Shown here: positions 47,251 to 60,006 of the stretch, piece by piece | Layout: each line of letters starts with the position of its first letter | How positions within the stretch are numbered: the first letter of the stretch is position 1 | NCBI RefSeq assembly: GCF_002994745.2 | Contig: NC_037094.1 | Location: 17,322,001-17,386,000, forward strand | Origin: Rosa chinensis | Lineage: Eukaryota > Streptophyta > Magnoliopsida > Rosales > Rosaceae | DNA: 64,000 nt | Reading direction: 5' to 3' | Notes under the pieces: generated by a model | Seen by the model: only the letters and a program-made list of their open reading frames with translations | Databases searched by the model: none | Told to the model about the DNA's origin: nothing | Program-made: the position numbers and the translations under genes

Positions 47251-47376
47251 CTTTTTTAATTTCATTTTGTAGTCGATTCTCCTTAGATCGAATCTTAATT
47301 TGTATACATATTATGATAGTGTATTTTGGTGAGTGGTGACTAATATATTCGTTTTGGCGCTTTAAAGAATGCTTGC

Positions 47377-47420
<44 letters not shown>

Positions 47421-47769
47421 GATGGTTCTAAACATTTAAGGACACAGTTTATGTGTCCTTGTAGGCAAATGATGACTCTTCTTTTTCCATTTTCAGGACA
47501 CAAATTGTGTCCTAGTAAGGTAAAGAGGATACATTTTTCTTGACATAAGAACACATTTTAGGTGTCCTCTATTAGTTACGAGGACACTTATTTTGGACTT
47601 TAAGGACACAGTTTAAGTGTCCTAGCTAGTAGGGAAAAGAGAACACTTTTCCAGTGTCCTTGTATATGACTTACAATGACTGCTGGATAAATGACTCTTT
47701 CTTTTCAAGTCCTTAAATGTATTAGAGGACTCTTTTCCAGTGTCTTTATAACCAATATTTGTAGTAGTG
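47251..47769. repeat. Pack-CACTA right subterminal repeats, copy 1
   Basis: Multiple GGACACA..TGTGTCC inverted motifs and AGGACACTnTTTCCAGTGTCC elements. A (TA)n run lies at about 47380-47415. The right terminus ATTTGTAGTAGTG ends at 47769. Confidence 0.8.
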
Positions 47770-47772
47770 TTT

Positions 47773-48302
47773 TGTTTATCTTCATATTCTGAACAACACG
47801 AAGAATCCAAAAACAAAACAGAGCTCTGATCAAGAATGTATAGCATATCAATGTCTGTTTCTGCAACAAAACTTCAATTTATGGAAATAACAGAGGAATC
47901 CACTTATAGTACCGTGATCAAATATTTGAGAAACAATGGATGTCGCCAGCATATATTTTAACCAAATTGAGACCTAAAACTAGAAGATCCTCAAATAACC
48001 ATGGAGCGTTAAAAGGTCTTGGTGAGATTGGAGACGGACTGATGGCAACTACGGAGGCAGAAAGGAATAGACATGGGTTAGGGATGGGGATGAATTTAAT
48101 CCCATAACTGCAAGTTGGGATGATTATCTCACTCAGTTCATATCGCATAGCTTACTGATCTCAACCAATTTAAAAAAGAAAAATAAAGTTCATCTCGCAC
48201 GTGCACTCTTTCTCTTTTGATAAAAAGGAAATAGATGGAGAAAGAGTTATACGGTCACTAAAAGTGAATCTCTTAATCAATTTTTTTTTCATGTCACAGG
48301 AC
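47773..48302. repeat. Conserved CBF leader, unit B
   Basis: It aligns with 1058-1161 plus 17173-17690 and with 60350-60850. It preserves at 47911-47920 the empty site of the 16-kb CACTA element. Confidence 0.85.
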
Positions 48303-48305
48303 TTA

Positions 48306-49148
48306 GAGCAAGTGCACCCGTAGTCAAGAAAAGGCAAAGTCGAGAAGTCAAGAATTCGACCAGTCAAGTTACTATTCACTGCCACTGGACATGGGTTTAC
48401 ACCCGTTGTTTTTCTTGCCCGGTCAACACTGTTCATTATTATATAATTTTAGGGGGTCTCGAAAATCGACTTTTTATACATACATAATTTGGGAAAACTT
48501 CCTTCATGAAAGTTATAGAGATCGTCGATACGATCTCGTGCATACGTGGAACGCAATATTCGGAGTTCGTATGAATTTATTATGAATTTTTGAAATCTGA
48601 AAAATTTTCCATAAATAGCAAAAAAAAAAAATTCTATTTTGTTTAAAAGGATCTTAAATTTTCAGTTTTTCATTTCCCCCCCTCCAGTTCTCTCTCTCGC
48701 AGCTGCACCAGACGAAGGTCCGACCCGACCCGGATTTTTCTCCGTCCTCCGGCGTCCTCCGGCCAAGGACCCGGCCCCCCTCGAGGTCGCCTCACCTCGT
48801 CCGGCCGCTTCGTCGCCTCAGCCCACCCAGACGCTGCCCCCAAGTGGAGATCGAAGCAACCCCAGGCGGGTATGCTTGCTGTTGCTGCTTCAGTGTCTGC
48901 TGCTGCTGCCCCCGAGGTCGCCTGACCTCTTCTCTCTCCTCCTCCTGTCACCCACGTTTGGGTGTGGGTCGAGCTGGCACAAGCCTTGGCTGGGCAAGGA
49001 AAATGTCATGGGTATGACTATTTTCTTGGCTGTAGTCAAGAAGGGGTGGGTTTTGCCCGGTCAAAAAACCAACGGTGCAAGTAGGGAAATTGAGAGCAAG
49101 GTCACCACATCAGATTTTTCTTGACTATGACCTCCGGTGGACTTGCTC
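48306..49148. mobile_element. Tourist-like MITE in the CBF-B promoter
   Basis: Ends GAGCAAGTGCACC and inverse GAGCAAGTCCACC are flanked by TTA (48303-48305 and 49149-49151). Units A and C lack it. Its centre (about 48680-48980) is unusually GC-rich with an open frame on each strand (48639-49124 plus; 48670-48951 minus), probably acquired DNA. No transposase. It ends 257 bp before the CBF-B start codon. Confidence 0.88.
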
Positions 49149-49151
49149 TTA

Positions 49152-49405
49152 CAATAGTAATAGTATCACGTGTCACGTGACAGCCACATCGACTTACTAA
49201 CCCAGATACTTCATCAATAAAGCAACTCATCACCGCCACCTGGCCCTCGTTCACACTGCGTGTTGCGGTGTACAGTCTCCATAAGCACTAGCCCCACATC
49301 AAAATGTATATAAGCCCATTCCCCAAACCAGTGTACTCAGCAAAAAAAACCAAACTCACGCCATCTCTACTCTCAGCTAAGAAAACCAGACCAGCTCTAC
49401 CTCAG
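49152..49405 (+). promoter_or_regulatory. CBF-B proximal promoter (shortened)
   Basis: One copy only of the TAGTATCACGTG segment, with two G-box cores at 49167-49172 and 49174-49179. The block with CCAGCTGG and GGCGGGTCCGTTCCC shared by units A and C is missing. The CAMTA-type core is CTGCGT here instead of CCGCGT. TATA box TATATAAG at 49307-49314. The leader then runs to ATG 49406. Confidence 0.7.
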
Positions 49406-50131
49406 ATGAATAGCTCCAATTACCAGCTCTCAGACTCCAACCAGAAAAGTCTCGAATCAGTCTCCTCCATCGACAAGCCCGAGTCGTCTTCCTTGTCTGA
49501 CACGAGCATCACGACTCGCCGTTCACCTCATTCCGACGGAGCGATGATACTTGCTTCGAGCAGGCCGAAGAAGCGAGCCGGTAGGCGAGTGTTCAAGGAG
49601 ACTCGCCACCCGGTCTACCGCGGCGTGAGGCGCAGGAACAATAACAAGTGGGTGTGCGAGGTCAGGGAGCCGAACAAAAAGACCAGAATATGGCTCGGGA
49701 CGTACCCAACTCTTGAGATGGCCGCTCGGGCACACGATGTGGCGGCGTTGGCCCTTAGGGGGAAGCAGGCATGCCTCAATTTTGCTGATTCCGTGTGGCG
49801 GTTGCCCATTCCTGCTTCTAAAGACCAGCTCGACATTCGCAGGGCCGCCGCCGAGGCTGCTGAGACATTTCGACCTGAGGAGTTCGGCGGCGTCTCGAGC
49901 AGCTGTGACGACAACGAGAGGGAATATGAGGATGAGAATGTTGAGATGGACAACGAGAAGAAGAATGATGGCTTCTACGAGGATGAAGAGGGGCTCTTCG
50001 ACATGCCCAGATTGCTGACTAGCATGGCGGAGGGTCCACTGCTCTCTCCGCCACGTCATTACTTGGACAGTATGAACTGGGCAGACGATCAGGTGGACAG
50101 CGAATCAAATTTCAGCTTGTGGAGCTTCTAA
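49406..50131 (+). CDS. DREB1: CBF-B: DREB1/CBF transcription factor (AP2/ERF)
   Basis: Intronless, 241 residues, start [12 protein letters not shown]. The in-frame ATG at 49304 overlaps the TATA box and is rejected. Domain order as in [22 protein letters not shown]2 domain with KWVCEVRE and [17 protein letters not shown], acidic region, LWSF. Compared with CBF-A there is one inserted Asn and four substitutions, all before residue 50; everything from PKKRAG on is identical. Expected role: CRT/DRE-binding activator of cold and dehydration genes, nuclear. A possible poly(A) signal AATAAA is at 50315-50320. Regulation may differ from CBF-A because of the altered promoter. Confidence 0.95.
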   Translation: MNSSNYQLSDSNQKSLESVSSIDKPESSSLSDTSITTRRSPHSDGAMILASSRPKKRAGRRVFKETRHPVYRGVRRRNNNKWVCEVREPNKKTRIWLGTYPTLEMAARAHDVAALALRGKQACLNFADSVWRLPIPASKDQLDIRRAAAEAAETFRPEEFGGVSSSCDDNEREYEDENVEMDNEKKNDGFYEDEEGLFDMPRLLTSMAEGPLLSPPRHYLDSMNWADDQVDSESNFSLWSF

Positions 50132-50817
50132 GAGAACACGTGTCCGTCATCAAGATTGGACAGGTGTCCAGCTTGCTTTTAAAATTGTATTTTTATTTCT
50201 GTCGATGATTTTTTTATTCTTTTTTTTTTCCACTGAAGCACTTCATATAATGATCTTGGATTTAGTACGTAGGATGATGCACAAATTTTCTAATTGTGAA
50301 CTATTCTTTCCCCCAATAAAATTTGACTTTTGCCTTTTATGGCAAACTATGATGACGTGGGTAAATTTAAAAAATGATGACGTGGGTGATTAGCGATGGA
50401 GGATTCTAGTGGGATATTTTGGTTAGATATTAACAAGAGGGGAAGATTCATTTGCCATAAAAAAGAAAAAGTAGAATATTCTACCGTTAAATTGATTATT
50501 TTAGTGTGATTCGCCTGCCTTGGTAGTTGGTGGCCTGGTGGTCAATCTTTTGGTTGGTTCTAGCGACTTGGTTATGACTGACACGTGTTATGACTTGTTG
50601 TTTCAGTTGGTGGTTTTGCCTCTTGTGTGGGAGTCGTATCTGACCTTGACCATACACTGTTTTGTGCTATTCTGGATTATCCATTCGTCTCCTTTTGGTT
50701 CTCCTACTTGAATCATGTAGGCCATACCTAGCAACTACATTCTCTGTGTTTTTCTTCGGTTCTTAATTAAAGATCGACTAACATTTTTTGGTCATAAAAG
50801 ATCGACTAACATGTGCC
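50132..50817. repeat. CBF-B 3' flank and unit sequence (uninterrupted)
   Basis: It aligns with 18930-19225, 25784-26026 and 29162-29352 in turn, and so gives the empty sites for the copia element and the MULE. No gene seen. Confidence 0.85.
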
Positions 50818-51074
50818 TGTATCACACAAGATTTAGAATAGTGTTCAGAGTAAAATGTGCCTGTATCATACAAGATTTAAAATAGTGTTAAGAGTAAAAG
50901 TCTGATTACACACCATGTGATATCATCCTGCTACTCTACTACTTGTTATATATAGCTGCAGGTCTACGTACATTTACGTGTATGTATCAGAGCCTACAGT
51001 TTCTTATACAAGTTCTCTCTCAGTTTTCTTGTTTTTTTGCTTTTCTTCTTCAAGCTTTCATGGTATCAAGAGCC
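50818..51074 (+). mobile_element. Copia LTR remnant with primer-binding site, unit B
   Basis: Same as 29353-29565 but with a private tandem duplication of about 50 bp at its start (GTGCCTGTATCAnACAAG twice). It ends AAGCTTTCA, followed by TGGTATCAAGAGCC at 51061. Confidence 0.6.
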
Positions 51075-52366
51075 AGGTCGATCGGTGACCGAAATTACTC
51101 AAGGAGTTGTTAATATTTCAGCTGTTCTTCATCAATTTATTGTTCAAAGCAAAGCATCAAGATCGTTGTCAGTTACAGATAAGTACATCTTCATCAAAAC
51201 TCTTCAAGATTCAGTGATATTTGTTGCAAATAGCTGTGGTTCCTATCAACGAAACTTAGGTTTTACTTTACAAGTACTCGATTGAAGTGTTTGCATAAAG
51301 TCTCTGTTCAATTGTGAAGAATTTGGATTTGGTACTTGAAATCCTAATTTTCTTCTGTTTGTATCTCTTTCAGTTTGCGAAATCTCAATTTGTGAAAGAA
51401 CTGAAGAAGATAATTTTCTTGATATCATTATCTTATTGAAATTTCAATTTTTAGAATATGGTTGTTAATAGATGAAAATTGGTGATAGAAGTTAAATTGT
51501 AGTATGACGTCTATGTTTGATTGATTATTGCCAAGCAGGATAGTAATTTCTTGGACAAATAATTGCAGCATAGTTGAACTTCGATAGAGAAGCTGAAGTT
51601 TTGGTCTTTGACTACATTTGAACAACAATGAAAGATATGGATTGGCAATACTGATTTCGATGGGTGATTGGAGTTCGGTTTATACTAGATGGAACTCAAT
51701 TATTTGCTGCTACTGCTATTTGAAATGGTTACGTACTGTCTAAAAATTGAAATTTGGTAAAGAAGTATCAGTAGTTGATGCAAGAGGACATTGTGCGGAT
51801 TGGATAAAACTTAGTACGATTATAGAACCTTTTACTTCTTAAAGTTGAAGATTCTCTATTTAGTTAATTCCAGATTCTCTATTTAGTTTCTTGTGAAGAA
51901 GTAACTAGTACTAGTATTCGGTTATATGAATGACTCTATTACCATTGCTCTAGTAAACCTGAATAACAATCAATTGGATAATTGTCTCCTTTCCAACTTC
52001 TGCAATCTCATCACTGTGCAATTAGATTATACTAACAATGTCACTCGTTATAAAAATAAAATAAAAAATAAAAAAAAGGAAAAAAAACTCTCACTAGGAG
52101 ATTTATGCTAGAGTCAATGTTGGTTTATGATAGTGTGCTTTGAGCGATGGCTCTTTCTGACAGCCTTTTTGGAACGAATTATTATTATTATTATACTGTT
52201 TGCATAACTATTAAAGACTAACTTAATTGATAAAAATTTTATTTTTATGCAATTTAATTAATGTTGTTGAAAAACTGTAGATTTTATTAATAAAGAAAAA
52301 TATAAAACATTAATGAATCTGATTATGAAAATCTATTATATGAACGTCAACATTAAGATATTATAA
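51075..52366. repeat. Shared unit sequence, unit B
   Basis: It aligns with 29566-30263 and 31363-31940 and contains the empty site of the hAT element at 30264. No gene recognised. Confidence 0.75.
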
Positions 52367-54728
52367 GAGCATCTCCAGCAGAGATGTCAAAAATTTTGGG
52401 TCAAAATTGAATTTGACAGATGATATTGATAGGAGCATTTTAATGCGATGTTTTAATTGTTATTTCCTCATATTTTACTCATTTATTTCCTTAAATAAAT
52501 AAATTTTAATTTAATTTTTATTTTCTAGGTACATTGGAATAAATGAAGAGAAATGACAAAAAATGAAGAGTCCTGATGACAATAGGATACCTGGGTGGAC
52601 TAGGAGAGCCCAAGAACAAGGTCAAGATGTCCTCTACAAAGGTGATATGGATTGGGAGTCATTTTTGGCAAGAAAAGATGGTTAAAAATCAGATTTTGGG
52701 TCCATATTAGATGCAAACTGATTTTGGCCGAATTTCAAGAATATATATGGATAATGACATCTCAATTAAATCCTAAATGCATGATTATTGGCAAAATGAG
52801 ACTTCGACAGATAAGGAAGGAGAAATTCAAGGGATTGCAACAAGCAGAAAGGTTGAAAACAGGTCCAGGTACATTCCTTGATGTCCACATTCATTTTTGG
52901 CTGAAATTAGAGAATAAAATATGCAATTTTAATGTGAAAATCAAGTGAAAATCAAGGGGAGGATATTAAGGATAATGCCATGGAGAGATTTAAAGGAGAA
53001 AAAGTCCAAAACATGTCCAGATTCATTTTTATTTTCACTCAAGATTATTTTGGTCGAAAATTAAGAGAAAAATCAGATAAAATCTTGGGAAATCAGCAAT
53101 AATATATTTGGAAAGATTATGAAATTATTTTGAAACTTTTTGATTAGTTGAGTGACATGGCAGAGCTGACGTGGCATTAATTTATTGGTTGGAGTTGTGT
53201 GGTGCCCATAAAATTCCTTAGAAATTAAATTCATGAAGCCTTGCCTTCCCGTATATATACCATCCCCTCTAGACGTTTTAAACACACCAAACCATCACAC
53301 CACCACCACAACATAACACACCTCTCTCCATTAGAAAATAAACATTAGAAAAATTCTCTCAATTCTCTAGTCTTCAGAAGCTCTGCGTCTCAACCAAGGA
53401 GGAGAAGAAGTCATGCAATACCACCCGTGTATACATGTTTTTACATTTTCTTTATTTTATTTATTTAATTTTTAATTTAATAATCCTAAAACCCCCTTGT
53501 GTTTGTTTTATTTTTGTAAATAATACTTTATACTTATTTTAATTATTTATTTGTTTTTGCAATGACAGGTGTACCCTAAATCCCTGGAATAGAACGATCC
53601 CTATTTACTATATACTAATGATGACATTTTATAGGGTTAAATTATATGCTTGCTTTAAGCGTATCAGATGTGGTAATTGACATTTTAGTAGGATTTTTCC
53701 TTCAACCCATTTGTTAAATATTTATATTATTTTATTATTTTTTTAATCTTTATCCTATCTACTTCTCTCTCTTGATTCTGTTTTTTTTCAGTTCTTCAAA
53801 CTCTTTTCTTCTCCAACTCTCTCTCTCAATTCGTAGGTCTCATATTACAAATACTATTCAGATTACCAATTCATCGACGATATCTTTCTGCAATCCTATC
53901 CCAGATTACAAATTCAATCTAGTTTTTCAGACAAGATTTTGACAGATAACTGTAGGTTCCAGATTAGGATTCTGATGTTCTAGAAGTGGGTTTAATGTTC
54001 CAGAGGTTGTTTTGTGAGATGTGGGAATTAGGAAGAGAGAGACCAAAAGGAAAGAGGGAGAATAAGGGAGAGTTTTCCGGATAAATTGTTTCGGTGACGG
54101 AGCCTCTTACCAAACAGCCCCAAAATTCGAATTGATTCTCTCTACCAATTCATACCTGAATGGATTCCCAGGACGTCTCTCAGAAGAAGGGTTATCTAAT
54201 TCTATGATGGTCTCTCGTTCTCATTTTCCACATCGTCGCTTTCTCTTCTCTCTCACTTTTCTTCGTCTTAGTCACAGTTTTCATCTCCAATTCTTCAGTT
54301 TCCGGCCCCATTTCGGTTTCGTATCTGTGCAGGATCGTCTCCAGCAGTAAGCCTTTTTGTCTTCTTTCGTATCAAATTTGGATTTAGGTATGTTTGGATT
54401 ACTTAAATATAAGACAACTTGAAAATGTGAAGGAGATTGTTTTGTGAGATGTGGGAATTAGGAAGAGAGAGACCAGAAAGAAAGAGGGAGAAGAAGAGAG
54501 AGTTTTGCTTTGGTCGATCTGGGTAGAAAGAAGAGAGAGACGCGAAGGAAGGACCGAGAAACAATAAAGAAATAAAAGACAGATGACCTCAAGACTGTCA
54601 AATTTGACGGTTTGGTTTCAATATGTCATCCACCGTGGCAATGACATATGCGTTGGAGAGTATTTTCATAGGTCATTTATAGCTGTTAGACTGTCATTTG
54701 TCAATTGACACATCCATTGGAAATGGTC
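52367..54728. mobile_element. TAA-flanked (Tourist/Harbinger-like) element, 2.4 kb
   Basis: Ends GAGCATCTCCAGC and inverse GACCATTTCCAATGG are flanked by TAA (52364-52366 and 54729-54731); unit A is empty here (about 31935). Inside are an LTR-like stretch with TATA and CACC-rich leader (about 52570-53670), a direct repeat of about 72 bp (TTTTGTGAGATGTGGGAATT at about 54008 and 54438), and a TCTC-rich open frame at 54132-54350. No transposase recognised. Confidence 0.75.
52570..53668 (+). mobile_element. Possible solo LTR inside the 2.4-kb element
   Basis: A promoter-like CCCGTATATATACCATCCCC (53249 on), a downstream CA-rich leader and a TTTTATTT-rich tail resemble an LTR. It would start near TGATGACAATAGG and end CGTATCA. 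I found no clean 5-bp duplication, so the borders are uncertain. Confidence 0.35.
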
Positions 54729-55055
54729 TAAGAGGTTTCATATAATTCACCTATTGTAAGTGCTTTCATATGGGATTCATCTAGTGTGTGGATCTGTATA
54801 CTATGCAGATTGATTACATAGCCACGTGCATGGCACGTGGTGACAATTGTAAAGGTCAACTAGATCCCACCAGTCTCTCCATACGCGTGAATGGAAAACC
54901 TAACGCTTTTCCCAATCTCACCGTGATTTAAAAGGGTTGTTCCTCAAAGACGTGAAGGTGAGTGTGGAATGGAATGGAGGAGATGGCCATCGTAAATCGT
55001 AGCTGTGGGTTGATTAGGCACACTGTAATGCTCTCTAACTTATTCCTGCTACTTT
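54729..55055. repeat. Shared unit sequence before Pack-CACTA copy 2
   Basis: It aligns with 31936-32255, including the paired CACGTG motifs (CCACGTGCATGGCACGTGG at 54822-54840). No gene recognised. Confidence 0.75.
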
Positions 55056-56010
55056 CACTGCTACAAATATTGGTCATAAGCACACTCAATAAGGACACAT
55101 TTTTATCAAGGTGTCCTAATAAGCTGTTACTCTCTCTGCAGCTTGGTGGTCAGAAGCCATAGCGGCTGGTCTACTGGAGGCAGTTCTTTGTGGTTGTAGA
55201 TCTAGGGTTGTTTTGGTTGTTGTTGGGATTTTGGGCCACGGTTTTTTATTTTCTGCAAGATGTACGTTAATTAAGGTTCTGTCTATTGGGCTTTTGGCCC
55301 TAGGACTCTTGCTTCTTTATCCACATCTACATTTATAGTAAGTTTCTGTTAAATGAATGAACTATTTTACCAAAAAAAAAAGTGTCCTACTTCTCAGGAG
55401 GACAAAAAAAAAACATGAGCAAACTTCTATTGCCCCGCCGAATTTTTTTTGGCAAAAGTCAAATTTCCCATGCAACATTCGCACTGTGGCCTATATGATA
55501 TTACATTGGCCGATAAAATTGGCCTTTATCTCTCTCTGTCTCTCTCTCGTCAAACAAATTGGACTACCTTTGATTCTTTAGCTCTGTGCAAAACAAATCG
55601 CCTCACATGATAGGTAATTCTCTCTCCTTACCGATCTATCTATAGCTTTTTCTTCTTGCCAAATCTATATGCTCTATCCAAATCATATTTTGACGGTGGC
55701 TTTCCCTTCTATCCAGATTGGAATAGGATTCATAATCCTTAATTATGTGGATGAGATCATAAGGGTTTAATTTTTATTTTCGTTTATTCTTACGCAGAAG
55801 CCAAGCACAAACCCTGTCATCCATTCCGCAATGCTATCACCTCCACCTCTAGATACCTCCACGATTGAGGAGCTCCAATGTCGCCCGTCCTGTGACCACG
55901 GAAAGACGAGTCGTGAGTCGCGCACGCGATTGGGAAGGTATGTTTTTCCTGTAGGAACAATAATTAGACCCCTGCTAAAGTAAAAGAACAATAAGTTCAG
56001 TTTCGTCATC

Positions 56011-56589
<579 letters not shown>

Positions 56590-56774
56590 TAAATCAAATT
56601 TTGCATTGCAATTTTAGTTTCTCTTCATCACTGTTCAATTTGCTAGTTTCTGGGTTCAATTTCGGCGCTTTTGTACAAGCAAATGCAAAATTTTACTCTT
56701 TCTTGTTTTTGGATTGATGGTAAGGGATCGTGTGCTTGTATATAATTGACTTTGTGATTGTTATGAGCTTTGTT

Positions 56775-57590
56775 TGGAATTGGTGGTGGCAGAGGAGGAG
56801 GTTGGGTGGTAAAAGATGAGGGTGGGAGATCAAGAGGTAGAGACAGAGGATGGGGCTGTCGTGGCGGTGGCGACTGCTCTAGCAAAGATAGAGTTGATGC
56901 ATTTGGTATATTATTGTAAGAGCTATGACATTCTCATGTTCCTTCCTTTGTTTTGTATTTTTTAATTATGAATTGAGGTATTAGATGTGCATGAAGCATT
57001 ATGGAGGTCTGTTCAGTTGAATGGACCTAACATTAAATATTTCCAGTAGATCAATCTGTGCGAATTCAATTCTTTTATGTGGTCTTGGAAAAAACCATAG
57101 GAATATAGGAATATTCATCTGGAAATGTGTTACATTGTAGATGCATATATAATGTGTATCGGAAGGGTAATGCACCTGGCTAGCATAGGTTTTTTTATAT
57201 ATATTTTACACTATTCTTTGTATTTGTAGGACACGTATATTGCGCCATATGGCTTCTGAGTTGAATTTTGATATGCAGAGTGATGTATTTGTGAAGGTTC
57301 ATGATCATTTAGAGCTAAACTTGAAGACATTTGCTAATATTCCATTGAGCTCACATAGTGTTGATGAAAATAAGGAGGTTAGTCTTAACTTTCTCTAAAC
57401 TTAATGATTGGAAGCGAGTAGTCTTTAGTAGTCATTTGTTGTTTAGATGAACTGCCTGAAGTGGAGATTTTATTATTCGAACCTTCTATGCAGGTTGTCA
57501 GAAAGGACAATAAGCAACGTTTTGGCCTCTTGGAAGAAAATGGGAAACTTTTGATACATGCAAACCAAGGCCACTCAACAACGGTAACTA
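56775..57590 (+). pseudogene. TPT1: tRNA 2'-phosphotransferase (TPT1) fragment, copy 2
   Basis: Exon pieces: Gly/Arg-rich leader about 56785-56905; 57231-57378 (TRILRHMASELNFDMQSDVF, VKVHDHLELNLKTFANIPL), with Gly to Val in the SDGF motif; 57495-57585 (VVRKDNKQRFGLLEENGKLL, IHANQGHSTT) before a regular GTAACT donor. The catalytic C-terminal half is missing. The retained splice signals would allow a chimeric UBC-TPT1 transcript, but no full-length enzyme. Confidence 0.85.
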
Positions 57591-57655
57591 TCCTCTTTTA
57601 TCTTGCATAGTTCCTGAAGTTTGATATATTTAGCTCCTTTGATATAGATGCAAAT

Positions 57656-57765
57656 CATTTTTTTTTTTTTTAATCCCCACCCCTCCCCACCCATGATGGG
57701 GCTCGAACTCCTGACCTCCCAAATGAGAGTTCAGAGCCTTACCACCCCACCAACACACACACACA
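57656..57765 (-). mobile_element. tRNA-derived SINE-like insertion
   Basis: Absent from copy 1 (46666-46680 is the empty site). It begins with a T run (the A tail in reverse), then GATGGGGCTCGAACTCCTGA, whose inverse contains a box-B-like GTTCGAGCC. The flanks share CATTT. Short and probably truncated. Confidence 0.55.
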
Positions 57766-58182
57766 TTTAATACACGCTACAATTCAAACTGTTTTCTTGT
57801 ATTTATGTCATTACATTGTACTGAATATGAAAGTAATATTTCTATGTAATCTTGTGATCACAGTCAGGTCAGAGACGCTAGTCTTCATTCTTATAAAGAC
57901 TTGTAAAGTTTTGAAGATAGGGTTTGCCATAATACGGTATGAGTTGATTTCCTTAATTATATTTTGATATGTTGATATGTTTTATAGTGTTTATGACTAC
58001 ATAAAGTCGGTAGTAAAAGAAAAAAGAAATAAGCTCTTTTCATCTATTTGATTGTTGTTTTTTGTGGCAAAACACTTGCTCTACTTAAAGATTTCATAAC
58101 AGATAAAGTAAGGAATGTTTGTAATTTTGATTAGGCTTACCCTATAAGTGTTCCAATTCAAACCTTATATCAATTATATAAA

Positions 58183-59683
58183 GAGAAAAATTTAGCCACC
58201 GACCCCAAACTATGCTGCGAAGGCCAATTTGATACCTGAACTGTCAAAAGTATCAATGTGATACCCAAAGACATATTTTGACATCAACATGATACTTCCG
58301 TCAAAAATCTCTAACGGTTCCATTTGTTTGTTGACGTGGCAAGCACGTGGGTCCCATGTGACATTTTTATAAAGGGTAGAATGGTTTTTCACTATTAACT
58401 AATTAAAAAAAAAAAATGGATCTGCACTGTAGCCACTATACACTCCTATCGACTCTCATTTTCCCCAAATCACCTGAGAGAGAGAGGCAATTGCAATGTA
58501 GGACTTCATCCCCGACAAAATGATCCTCCAAATTCGCCCAATCCCACTTCGACGTCTTGGTACCTGTAATGGGCTCCAGCTTCCGGTGAAAGACGTTTCT
58601 CTCATAAAGAAGACCGACAAAAGCTGGGCAAGAGGTGGTGTTATGCGTTGATGCTCCGCCGGGAGATTTGAGGAGTTGGTGTATCGATTCAGGGGCGGCG
58701 GTTGGTGAAGTTGGTTGGAGGAGGGCTCTGATTGGGATTGGGGGCGGTAACTGTCATCGGGATGAGCTGGCGTTCAAGGCTGAAATCAGAATTCTCGACA
58801 AGGACGCAGGAGTGGAAGAGGCTGGGGCAGAAGACGGCGAGCTTGTGGAGGGAGGGCCAGCCACCGAAAGGCTCGAAGGAGGCAGCAGAGACAAGATCTG
58901 AGAAGATGGAAGCGGGCCAGGTTGCGAGGGTCGTCCTCGAGCTTGGAGAGCACGTTCAGAAACAAGGAGAAGAGAGAGAGGAGGAGGAGAGAGAAGAAGA
59001 AGAAGAAGAAGAGTGAGGTTGAAGAAGAAGAACCCATTTTTCTTTGATTTCTTGGGAGAGAGTCACCAATCACCCTAGTTATTCTCTTCTTTCAGTTTTC
59101 TTTGAGTTTCCAGTTTAAATCAAAGTTCCTGGAATTACCTGCACAAAGGTGTGATGCATGCTTACTAGGCTTGTGCATGTTATGTTGATATATGTATGCT
59201 GTTGAAAAAAAAAATCAAATTTATCCAGGGGTTATTGGGTATGAGAGGAGGCGGTGGAGACGACGGAGAGGAGGACGTTGCGGCACTAGGAGCGTTGAGA
59301 ACATGGAGTTCGAATTCATTTTGGGGTGGCCGGTGGATGATGACGTTGTGAGATAAGTAAGGAAATGTACGTGGTGGCGGAAGTTGCAGCGGTTGGCTAG
59401 AAGAAAATCCCAGAAGAAGAAGAAGGAAAAAAAAAAAGGGGAAAAGAAATGAAAAGAAAAAAAATGAATTAACAAAATAAAAGGGTAAGTTGGTCATTTA
59501 ACTTTTTTTTTTTGGACCCATGTGCTTGCCACGTCAGCAAACAAACGGAGCCATTAGGATTTTTGACGGAAGTATCACGTTGATGTCAAAATATGTTTTT
59601 GGATATCACATTGATACTTTTGAGAGTTCAGGTATCAAATTGGCCTTGGCAGCATAGTTTAGGGACGGTGGCTGAATTTTGTT
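58183..59683. mobile_element. MULE with long terminal inverted repeats (1.5 kb)
   Basis: Inverted repeats of about 170-190 bp (58183-58370 and about 59500-59683) share CAAATTGGCC..TCAGGTATCA and TTTTGACGGAAGTATCA in inverse. The 9-bp duplication TTATATAAA flanks (58174-58182 and 59684-59692); copy 1 is empty at about 47100. The interior has GC-rich, coding-like DNA. No transposase, so possibly a Pack-MULE. Confidence 0.9.
58786..59073 (-). other. Open frame with signal-peptide-like start inside the MULE
   Basis: The minus-strand frame reads MGSSSSTSLFFFFFFSLLLL, a hydrophobic Leu/Phe run like a signal peptide, then LEDDPRNLARFHLLRS. Much of the run comes from a TTC/CTC microsatellite-like tract. 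It might be a captured first exon of a secreted or receptor protein; no domain is identifiable. Confidence 0.3.
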
Positions 59684-59829
59684 TTATATAAATTTCTGTT
59701 TATTGACTGGTTTGTATGAGTTCTTATTTTGACAAGGACAAATCATTGGAGTCCATGCAACTATAGACCTATTCAAGATTAATAGAACATACTTAATGAG
59801 AAAATTAGTATAGTAGTTATGGTACTTTT

Positions 59830-59950
59830 TTAATTTCATTTTCTAGTTAATTCTCCTTAGATCGGATCTTAATTTGTATACATATTGTAATAGTTTATTT
59901 TGGTGAGTGATCACTAATATATTCATTTTGGCGCTTTTAAGAATGCTTGC

Positions 59951-60006
<56 letters not shown>

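Noticed and set aside
49152..49180. Double CACGTG as a private gain of CBF-B
   Set aside because: CBF-C has the same pair of cores at 60887-60899, so it is an inherited form of the module.
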